Shown here: positions 6,908 to 12,978 of the stretch, piece after piece
Numbering within the stretch: position 1 is the stretch's first letter
How the letters are laid out: every line of letters begins with the position of its first letter
Origin: Clostridiales bacterium
Lineage (GTDB): Bacteria; Bacillota; Clostridia; Oscillospirales; Oscillospiraceae
Reading direction: 5' to 3'
Assembly: GCA_003516765.1 (NCBI GenBank)
Contig: DPCD01000032.1
Coordinates: forward strand, 702 to 20,216
DNA length: 19,515 bases
Notes under the pieces: generated by a model
The model's database searches: none
What the model was told of the DNA's origin: nothing
The model's input: only the letters and a program-made list of their open reading frames with translations
Made by a program: the position numbers and the translations under genes

Positions 6908-8308
6908 ATGGAGCAACTGTTATTTAAAAATGTACGCGCAATTGTCACCTGTGATCCAACGGATCAGGTTTTTTATGATTCTGATTTATTGGTGGAAGGA
7001 CCTGCAATCTCGCAAATTGGTAAAAATCTGAATGCTCCCGGTGCAAAGGTCATTGACTGTCGGGATCAATTTCTATATCCCGGTCTGATCAACACACACC
7101 ATCATTTTTTTCAGGCGTTTGTTCGAAACCTTGTTACCATTGATCGGCCCAATATGACAGTCATGGAGTGGCTGGCGGAAGCACAGAACACCTTTCAAAT
7201 GGTGGACAGCGACGTCATCTATTATGCCTCTTTAACCGCGATGGCAGATTTAATCAAACACGGATGCACCACAGCCTTCGACCATCAATATCTATATACG
7301 GATCGCACCGGCACAGAGCCGATTGACCGGCAGATGGAAGCCGCAGCTTTGCTTGGCATGCGGTTTCATGCCGGGCGCGGCGGCAGCACCCGCTCCATAG
7401 AAGAGGGGAGCTTTGTCCCGCAGACAATGTGCGAAACGACCGAAGCGTTTCTGACAGACTGTGAACGGGTGATTCATCGCTATCATGATGCCAGCCGATA
7501 CTCCATGCGTCAGGTTGTCATTGCGCCGACGCAGCCTTTCAGCTGCAAAAAGGAAACCTTCGTCGAGTCTGCGCGGCTTGCCAGGCGCGAAGGGGTCCGC
7601 CTGCATACACATCTCAATGAGGGCGAGGTAGCTCAGATGCTGGAACGCTGCGGACAGCGCACGCTCGCCTGGGCTATGGATGCGGGATTTATCGGTCCGG
7701 ACGTTTGGATTGCGCACGGCAGAGAAACAACGCCGGAGGAGTATGCAATTCTGGCTCGTGCCGGCACAGGAATTTCCCACTGTCCAGCTCCCACCTTCTA
7801 TGGGGCAACCGAAATGCTGGATATTCCCGCTATGGAGAAAGCCGGCGTTTTGATCAGTCTGGGAACCGACGGCTGTTCCACAAACGAAGGCTCCAGTATG
7901 CTCGAAACGCTGCGTCTTGCGTATCTTATGCAGACCTTCCGCAATGTAAGACGGACCGGCTGCCCCAGACCCTATGATATTCTGAAAATGGGCACCGTCA
8001 ACGGAGCAAAAACTCTCGGCAGGAATGATATCGGATATCTTTCTGCCGGCATGGCGGCGGATTTCTTCCTGATTGATGTCGGCACTCTGGAATATGCCGG
8101 CGCTCTGCACGACCCCAAAAATATTCTTTCGAAGCTGGGTGTGTCCGGACCGGCGTGGAAAACAGTAATCAACGGGAAAATTGTCTATGAAAATGGAGGC
8201 TTCCCCGGTATCGACGAACGACAGCTCGCGCAGGAGGGCGAGGCAGTCTGCACCCGGGTCCTTCGCCGCAACTGCAGCGTTTTTAAACGTCTTGCTGCCG
8301 AAATGTGA
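6908..8308 (+). CDS. Amidohydrolase, purine / 8-oxoguanine deaminase-like
   Basis: This 466-aa metal-dependent hydrolase belongs to the amidohydrolase superfamily, in the branch with 8-oxoguanine deaminase, SAH deaminase and chlorohydrolases. Visible active-site elements are H64-x-H66 in PGLINTHHHFF, GCTTAFDHQYLY (119-130), H233-x-H235-x2-E238 in HTHLNE, H270 in WIAHG, H291 in ISHCP, and D321 in GTDGCSTNEGSSM. They form a complete mononuclear metal site for hydrolytic deamination of a heterocyclic amine, probably in the cytoplasm. AAGGAAAG lies 7 nt before the ATG. It forms an operon with the second amidohydrolase, which begins at its stop. Closest impression is 8-oxoguanine deaminase, but the HCPAPTFYGATEM segment departs from the usual HCPSSNM loop, so the substrate is uncertain. 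Confidence 0.87.
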   Translation: MEQLLFKNVRAIVTCDPTDQVFYDSDLLVEGPAISQIGKNLNAPGAKVIDCRDQFLYPGLINTHHHFFQAFVRNLVTIDRPNMTVMEWLAEAQNTFQMVDSDVIYYASLTAMADLIKHGCTTAFDHQYLYTDRTGTEPIDRQMEAAALLGMRFHAGRGGSTRSIEEGSFVPQTMCETTEAFLTDCERVIHRYHDASRYSMRQVVIAPTQPFSCKKETFVESARLARREGVRLHTHLNEGEVAQMLERCGQRTLAWAMDAGFIGPDVWIAHGRETTPEEYAILARAGTGISHCPAPTFYGATEMLDIPAMEKAGVLISLGTDGCSTNEGSSMLETLRLAYLMQTFRNVRRTGCPRPYDILKMGTVNGAKTLGRNDIGYLSAGMAADFFLIDVGTLEYAGALHDPKNILSKLGVSGPAWKTVINGKIVYENGGFPGIDERQLAQEGEAVCTRVLRRNCSVFKRLAAEM

Positions 8309-8322
8309 AAGGGGATATTATA

Positions 8323-9684
8323 TTGGAAGCAACATTGAGAGTTTGCGATTTGCTTATTTGTGGCTGCTCCGTCGTATTGCCCGGATTCCGGCTTTTGGAG
8401 CATGCCGCAATTGCCGTGGATCGAGGCATCATCTTGGAAATTGGCGACGTGGATCAGATACGTACGCGCTATCAGCCCAATCAAACCATTTGGGCAGAGG
8501 GCAAGCTGGCTATGCCGGGTATGTATGACTGTCATACCCACACCGTGCAGCAGCTTCTGAAAGGCGGCACTGTGGATGAGCCGCCGATCATCTGGCGCAG
8601 GATTCTGGTTCCGTATGAGTCCCATCTGACCGCTGAGGATCGATACCATGCCGCGAGGCTGTATTGTCTGCAAGCGCTTCGCGCCGGAATTACAATGTTT
8701 GCAGACGCCGGAAGTATGGATATGACCGGAACCGCCCAGGCGGTCAGCGAAACAGGCATTCGCGCAGCCATTGCCCGCGTCGGAAGAGACCTGGACCCGG
8801 AGCTTCCTGCCTGCATGTGCGATGCCACGGCAGAAAAGTCCATCTCCGCTATGGAGACCTTCTATCGGGACTATCACGGTACTGCGGACGGGCGGATTCA
8901 TGTTTGGTTTTCTCTTTCTTCGCCGATGTCCTCCTCACCGCAGCTGGTAGAGGGTGTCGCGCAAGTAGCGAAAAGCAGAAATACCGGCATACACATTCAT
9001 TTGGGAGAGCATCCTGCCGAGGTTCAGACCTGCCTTTCCCGTTGGGGTTTGCGCCCGCCGGCGTTTCTTGACAAGTACGGCGCGCTTGGAAAGAATGTCA
9101 TTGCAGCCCACTGTATTCAGATCACAGATTTCGACATGCAGCTGATGGCGGAAAGAGGGCTGCATGTGATTCATTGTCCAACTGCGAATCTCCCCACACA
9201 GGGAATTCCGAAACTGCTGGCGGAGCGCGCCGCAGGCTTGAATATCGCGCTCGGAAACGACGGAGCAACCAGCGCCAAGCAGGATTTATTCGGTCAGGTA
9301 CAGCTGCTGAAATATGTGACGCAGGCGACTTTTGGAACGCCGGTGTTTGAGCCGACCGTACTTCCTCTTGCCGAAGCGTTCAACATGATGACCCAGAATG
9401 GTGCAAACGCGCTGGGTGTGGGCGAACAGTTGGGCTCGCTTACACCGGGAAAGCAGGCTGATATTGTGCTGCTTCAGGTTGATAATGTAAATTATCTGCC
9501 AAGTCGTAATCTTCTGCATACCATGATGATGGTAGCCTCTTCCCAGGATGTCTCCGATGTAATCATAGGCGGGAAGATTTTGCTGTGTAACGGGCGCTTC
9601 ACCCAGATCGACGAAGAAGCCATTCTGCGTGCAGGAAAGCTCCAGATGCAGGACCTGCTGCGGCGCACCGGCTTGTCCTCATAA
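8323..9684 (+). CDS. Amidohydrolase, SAH / methylthioadenosine deaminase-like
   Basis: A second amidohydrolase, 453 aa from the chosen start. The metal site is intact, numbered from that start: H71-x-H73 in DCHTHT, H224-x-H226-x2-E229 in HIHLGE, H263 in AAHC, H284 in VIHCP and D313 in GNDGATS. Overall shape is like MtaD-type SAH/methylthioadenosine deaminases, but the usual SNMKLASG segment reads TANLPTQG and the Asn after GTDG-ASN is missing, so specificity may differ. A GTG at 8305 overlaps the upstream stop (GTGA) but lacks a Shine-Dalgarno. The TTG at 8323 has AAAGGGG 8 nt upstream and gives a more typical N-terminus (MEATLRVCDLLICG), so it was preferred; the 18-nt longer form remains possible. 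It is co-transcribed with the previous gene and followed by a strong terminator. Confidence 0.85.
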   Translation: MEATLRVCDLLICGCSVVLPGFRLLEHAAIAVDRGIILEIGDVDQIRTRYQPNQTIWAEGKLAMPGMYDCHTHTVQQLLKGGTVDEPPIIWRRILVPYESHLTAEDRYHAARLYCLQALRAGITMFADAGSMDMTGTAQAVSETGIRAAIARVGRDLDPELPACMCDATAEKSISAMETFYRDYHGTADGRIHVWFSLSSPMSSSPQLVEGVAQVAKSRNTGIHIHLGEHPAEVQTCLSRWGLRPPAFLDKYGALGKNVIAAHCIQITDFDMQLMAERGLHVIHCPTANLPTQGIPKLLAERAAGLNIALGNDGATSAKQDLFGQVQLLKYVTQATFGTPVFEPTVLPLAEAFNMMTQNGANALGVGEQLGSLTPGKQADIVLLQVDNVNYLPSRNLLHTMMMVASSQDVSDVIIGGKILLCNGRFTQIDEEAILRAGKLQMQDLLRRTGLSS

Positions 9685-9759
9685 ACGTACCCGCACCGTG
9701 AACCACAGGATTCTGTATGTAACGCAGAATTTGCGGCATTCCGGGGGTTCCCTATCGTA

Positions 9760-9804
9760 AAAACCATACGCGGGAATGGCGTTGCCATTTCCGCGTATGG
9801 TTTT
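9760..9804. terminator. Strong bidirectional terminator of the deaminase operon
   Basis: A 21-bp inverted repeat (9760-9780 and 9784-9804), perfect except for one G-T pair, has a 3-nt loop. The stem starts with AAAA and ends with TTTT, so it can terminate on both strands. It begins 76 nt after the second amidohydrolase stop. Confidence 0.75.
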
Positions 9805-9891
9805 GCGCCGCTAATCGGCAGCAGGGTTTCCCAAACGTAATGATGATTGTCGGTGCCATTTTTGCAAACCGGATATGATACTAATTCTTAA
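9805..9891. other. Unassigned flank between terminator and IS element
   Basis: These 87 nt hold no recognisable gene. They were checked on the minus strand for the missing continuation of the MATE gene found on the other side of the IS element, and none of the three frames continues it. This suggests a deletion or rearrangement next to the element rather than a clean insertion. Confidence 0.4.
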
Positions 9892-9916
9892 TGTGCTTAT
9901 CGGCTTAATGCAGCTG
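9892..9916 (+). repeat. IS left terminal inverted repeat
   Basis: This 25-nt end matches the reverse complement of 10857-10881 at 23 of 25 positions; the mismatches fall around 9907-9909. Confidence 0.72.
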
Positions 9917-9970
9917 GGTACAAGATGTAGCGACGGCTTTTGCGAGGCGGCTGAAGATCTGATCTCCGGT

Positions 9971-10774
9971 TTATCTGCGATTGAAGCGGAAGCAGAACTC
10001 GTCCAGATACGCCTGAAGCCGTGTGCAGCGGCCGTGATAGGTTCCCGACAGGAGCGCTTTCAGGTTGCTGATGGCTTTGTGCAGCCAATGCAGACAGCCG
10101 GTCTCATATTTTTTCGCGTCCAGCTCCACGCCAGACAGGTTCTTATAGCTTCTGTAGCCGTCGCATTCGATTTTTGAGCCCGGCGCAACAGTTTTGCCAA
10201 CGACCTGCTGGAGCGTGCCGCCGGTGACATCTTTAACAACCTGCATCCGCGTGAACAAAGCCGCGCCATTTTCCGTTTTTGACAGCGCCACCACGATCTT
10301 CGCCTTGTCCGTCCCGCGACCACGTTTGCCGTTGTGCGTTGCTCCGCCTATGTAGCCGTCGTCCATCTCAACGATGCCGGAAAGTGCGTAGTTCTCGTCG
10401 CTTTGAGCCATCGCACGGCGAATTCGGTGCAAAAGATACCACGCCGACTCATAGCAGATGCCCAGCGTGCGACTCAGCTGAACAGCGGAAATGCCGCGCT
10501 TGTCCGTGGCACACAGATAGATCGCCCAGAACCAGACGGTCAGCGGCAGATGCGTGCGGTGCATAACTGTCCCGGCCGTGACGGAGGTCTGGTGTCGGCA
10601 GGCGCGGCACTGGAACGTGTTCCGTCCGCGAACAGGGCAATATTCCGTACAGCCGCATTTCGGACAGACGAAGCCGTTTGGAAACCGAAACCGGAATAAT
10701 TCCGCCCGGCAGGCGTCTTCCGTGCTGAATCTGGTGCGAAATTCTTCAAACGTGATGCTCTCTGCTCGTGCCAT
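9971..10774 (-). CDS. IS1595-family transposase with premature stop
   Basis: The reading frame is 267 aa. It has an N-terminal zinc ribbon (C37-x2-C40 and C56-x2-C59), a helix-turn-helix-like middle (GISAVQLSRTLGI), and the ISXO2-type DDE domain: VEMDDGYIGG (D138), ECDGYRSY (D205), then ISNLKALLSGTYHG and YLDEF (E259). The family normally continues past RFNRR with a short helix. Here TAA follows directly, yet the same frame carries on for 21 sensible codons (TGDQIFSRLAKAVATSC and a few more) to a second stop at 9905-9907, so the TAA at 9971-9973 looks like a nonsense mutation. AGGAGG lies 8 nt before the ATG. The core catalytic region is intact, so residual activity cannot be excluded. Confidence 0.87.
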   Translation of the reverse strand: MARAESITFEEFRTRFSTEDACRAELFRFRFPNGFVCPKCGCTEYCPVRGRNTFQCRACRHQTSVTAGTVMHRTHLPLTVWFWAIYLCATDKRGISAVQLSRTLGICYESAWYLLHRIRRAMAQSDENYALSGIVEMDDGYIGGATHNGKRGRGTDKAKIVVALSKTENGAALFTRMQVVKDVTGGTLQQVVGKTVAPGSKIECDGYRSYKNLSGVELDAKKYETGCLHWLHKAISNLKALLSGTYHGRCTRLQAYLDEFCFRFNRR

Positions 10775-10856
10775 GCCAATGACCTCCTGCGTTTTCTGAG
10801 ATCATTGTAGCCCTTCTGCTGTCCTATATTTCGGACTTTTGCATCTATTTTTCGTT

Positions 10857-10881
10857 CAGCTGCGTGAAGCCGATAAGCACA
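10857..10881 (-). repeat. IS right terminal inverted repeat
   Basis: This is the partner of 9892-9916. It lies upstream of the transposase gene and ends where the MATE-gene fragment begins. Confidence 0.72.
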
Positions 10882-11037
10882 ATTTAGAATTATTGCTACT
10901 GCAGCTGCAATAATCTGTCCCGTAACAGTAGCAATGGCAGCGCCAGCAACTTCCAGTCGGGGCATTCCAAGTAGACCAAAGATCAGAATTGGATCAAGTA
11001 AAATATTGACAAGCGCTCCAAGTAATTGGGTTGCCAT
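10882..11037 (-). pseudogene. MATE-family efflux pump fragment
   Basis: Fifty-two codons resemble an internal part of a MATE multidrug/Na+ antiporter: LLGALVNILLDPILIFGLLG followed by VAGAAIATVTGQIIAAAVAI. The NxxLDPxxIFG and GAAxATxxGQ elements are family hallmarks. The frame runs straight into the IS end on its downstream side. Upstream, sequence resembling a MATE protein stops near 11037, where GC-rich coding sequence on the other strand begins. A full MATE protein is about 450 aa, so most of the gene is missing on both sides. The open frame continuing into the IS is accidental. Confidence 0.72.
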
Positions 11038-11038
11038 A

Positions 11039-11486
11039 CCGAAGCGCCATCTTGACGCACTGCTGACGCTTCTGGAGACGGCAGCGCAGGAAAACCAGGC
11101 GGACCGCTATGTTTCGGCAGAGCAGATGCATCAGGCGGTGGACGCGCTTCTGGAGGCGCTGACCCATCGCCCGGTGAATCCGGACAACTCGCAGGCATTT
11201 ACGCTGTATTCGCTGAAAAATATGCTGGAAGGCAGCCAGGACACCCGCTACAGCTGGGCGCAGGAGCTTTATGACCGGCGGGGTGTGAGTATGGTGCCCA
11301 GCAAACGGATGCACGAGCCGGTGGCGCAGATCATGGACGGTCTGCCTGCAGCAGACGCAGACGGCGCGATATAAGGAGCTGGCGCTGTTGGCGATTTTTG
11401 CGCTGCTGGGGCAGGGCGACTGCGGCTTTGAATCGTTCTGCGGTCAGAGCCCGCGCGGAATTGACCGGCTACTGCGGCGCGCATAG
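11039..11486 (+). pseudogene. Frameshifted C-terminal remnant, possibly Ser/Thr kinase
   Basis: The first about 40 residues (HLDALLTLLETAAQENQADR, then YVSAEQMHQAVDALLEAL) resemble the last helices of a Hanks-type protein kinase, where NPADRYxSAEEM is typical. The rest, including NSQAFTLYSLKNMLEGSQDT, is not recognised. The frame ends at 11374, but a +1 shift near 11342-11349, where CTGC occurs twice in tandem, continues sensible coding (LQQTQTARYKELALLAIFAL and on) to TAG at 11484-11486. Removing one CTGC restores a single frame. The 5' part is absent, cut at the MATE junction. Codon use is GC-rich like the genes to the right. The kinase assignment is tentative. Confidence 0.45.
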
Positions 11487-11512
11487 CGGGAGAAACGGAG
11501 GAAGCAGAAGGT

Positions 11513-11751
11513 ATGACGGAGGAACAACAGAAAAGCGGCGCGGATTTTTTCGACCTGCGGGAAACCCCGATGGAAGCGGAACCCGGCTTCCTGAAAAAAG
11601 AACGTCCTGGATGGACGGCTGGGAGAAGCGGGAGATTACAATTGCAGACGCGGTGGAAATTCTGCGGGAAAAACCGGAGTGCGCGCAGGAGCAGGTACTG
11701 AAAAAGCCGACGGATGAACTGAAGTTTTATTGCGAAGGTCCTGATCTGTAG
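11513..11751 (+). CDS. Small unrecognised ORF split at an A6G run (frameshift)
   Basis: ATG at 11513 has GGAGG 11 nt upstream and begins MTEEQQKSGADFFDLRETPM. After LKK at codons 28-29 the frame turns implausible (Arg/Gly-rich), while the -1 frame continues sensibly from 11599 as RTSWMDGWEKREITIADAVE and on to TAG at 11749-11751. The join is at AAAAAAG (11594-11600), and a short hairpin (CGTCC/GGACG) follows at 11603-11617. Joined, the product would be about 79 aa. It directly follows the possible kinase remnant and may have been its partner. Function unknown. A lost base in the A run, a sequencing error or true -1 frameshifting are all possible. Confidence 0.42.
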
Positions 11752-11762
11752 CGAAGGTCCTG
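11732..11762 (+). repeat. Short direct repeat
   Basis: GCGAAGGTCCTG occurs at 11732-11743 and again at 11751-11762, spanning the stop codon of the split small ORF. It is followed by a second CGTCC/GGACG hairpin at 11767-11780. No function is evident. Confidence 0.5.
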
Positions 11763-11856
11763 CCGACGTCCGGGAGGACGGGAAAGACAGCAATACATAC
11801 CGGAACAGGGGAGAATGATCAGGGGCGTTGTCTACTGCAAGGCGCTTGCGCGGATA

Positions 11857-11865
11857 TGATAGAAT
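11857..11865 (+). promoter_or_regulatory. Possible extended -10 promoter of the nuclease/ATPase operon
   Basis: TGATAGAAT gives a TG-N-TAGAAT extended -10 element 45 nt before the nuclease ATG. No good -35 is visible at the usual distance. A strong ribosome binding site (GGAGGGAGG) follows. Confidence 0.4.
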
Positions 11866-11910
11866 AGAGAAAAAGGGTCTGCCGGGCACGGCGGACGGAG
11901 GGAGGCGCTT

Positions 11911-12978
11911 ATGAAGCTGATCCATTGCGCGGACATCCATCTGGATTCTCCGATGCAGACGCATATGACGGCGCAGCAGGCATCGGTGCGAAATACGGAA
12001 ATGCTGCAGAGCTTTGTCCGGCTGACGGAGTTTGCGCAGGAGCGCGCGGTGCGCGCGGTTCTGATCGCGGGAGATCTGTTTGACGGGGCGCGAGTGCGTG
12101 CGCGCACGGTCGACGCGCTGCTTGCTGCCATCCGAAGAACGCCGGAGGTCGACTATCTGTATCTGCCCGGAAACCACGACGAGGCGGCAAACGCTTTCTG
12201 CGACTGCGCGCTGCCGGGGAATCTCAAGCTGTTCGGAAAGACATGGTCGACAGTGCAATATGACGGCATTGCGATTTCCGGCGTGCAGATCGGAGCGGAC
12301 GCGGCGCTTTATGAAACGCTGCCGCATACGGACGGCGCGGTCAATCTGGTCATGCTCCATGGGGGAATCGGAACAGCGTGCGCAGAAGACGTGATCAACC
12401 TGAATTTGCTGAAGAACCGGGGCATCGACTATCTGGCGCTGGGGCACCTGCATACCTATCAGACCGGCAGGCTCTCAGACGGCGGAATTTACTGCTATCC
12501 GGGCTGTCTGGAAGGGCGCGGGTTTGACGAGTGCGGCAAGAAGGGCTTTGTGCTGCTGACGGTGGAGGACGGAACAATCACACACGAGTTTGTGCCGTTT
12601 TCCGCGCGGCAGCTGCACCGGGTGCAGACCGATATCACGGGGATGACACAGAACGCACAGATTGCGCAGCGCATGCGGGAGCAGGCGCGTGGGCTTTCAC
12701 CGGAGGACATGGTCGAGTTCCTGCTGACCGGCGAGAGCTGCCCAACGGCGGATATTTCCGCGCCGTATCTGCAGCAGACGCTGCAGGGGAGCTTCTTTTT
12801 TGTCAAGGTCAAGGACGAAAGCCATCTGGCACTGGATGCGGATGCGTACCGGAATGACGTGTCGCTCAAGGGAGAGTTTATCCGGCAGGTGCTGGCGAGC
12901 GAATTGACGGACGCAGACAAAGCCGCTGTCATCCGCGCCGGGCTGCAGGCGCTTTCGGGAGAGGAGATTTCACTATGA
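11911..12978 (+). CDS. YhaO/SbcD-like metallophosphoesterase DNA nuclease subunit
   Basis: This 355-aa protein has the calcineurin-like phosphoesterase domain found in Mre11/SbcD nucleases. Metal ligands are visible in order: D8-x-H10 (CADIHLDSP), D55 (AGDLFD), N88-H89-D90 (PGNHDE), H150 (MLHGG) and H179-x-H181 (GHLHTYQ). The C-terminal third is the less conserved capping region. These enzymes are Mn-dependent exo/endonucleases that act on DNA ends together with a Rad50/SbcC-type ATPase. The next gene encodes such an ATPase and starts inside this stop codon (ATGA overlap), so the two should form a complex. YhaO of Bacillus is the nearest type by length and partner. Start chosen by the strong GGAGGGAGG upstream. 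Confidence 0.9.
   Translation: MKLIHCADIHLDSPMQTHMTAQQASVRNTEMLQSFVRLTEFAQERAVRAVLIAGDLFDGARVRARTVDALLAAIRRTPEVDYLYLPGNHDEAANAFCDCALPGNLKLFGKTWSTVQYDGIAISGVQIGADAALYETLPHTDGAVNLVMLHGGIGTACAEDVINLNLLKNRGIDYLALGHLHTYQTGRLSDGGIYCYPGCLEGRGFDECGKKGFVLLTVEDGTITHEFVPFSARQLHRVQTDITGMTQNAQIAQRMREQARGLSPEDMVEFLLTGESCPTADISAPYLQQTLQGSFFFVKVKDESHLALDADAYRNDVSLKGEFIRQVLASELTDADKAAVIRAGLQALSGEEISL

Larger units (their letters stand above)
9892..10881 (-). mobile_element. IS1595-family (ISXO2-like) insertion sequence
   Basis: The element is about 990 bp, bounded by 25-bp terminal inverted repeats at 9892-9916 and 10857-10881 that match at 23 positions. Both begin TGTGCTTATCGGCTT, read inward. It encloses one minus-strand transposase gene, as expected for IS1595 elements of about 1 kb. 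The family usually makes 8-bp target duplications; the flanking octamers here (9884-9891 and 10882-10889) agree at only 5 of 8 positions, so no clean duplication is seen. Partial similarity between the flanks continues outward in inverted orientation, so the exact ends may lie a few bases further out. Confidence 0.75.

Noticed and set aside
7292..8110. 272-aa minus-strand frame opposite the first amidohydrolase
   Set aside because: It has no recognisable domain and lies wholly within a well-supported plus-strand gene.
9884..10889. Target-site duplication flanking the IS element
   Set aside because: The flanking octamers agree at only 5 of 8 positions and also show inverted similarity, so a duplication cannot be claimed.
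10540..11037. 165-aa minus-strand frame starting MATQLLGAL
   Set aside because: Only the first 52 codons are MATE-like; the rest is read-through into the IS element and opposite-frame transposase sequence, so it is not a real gene.
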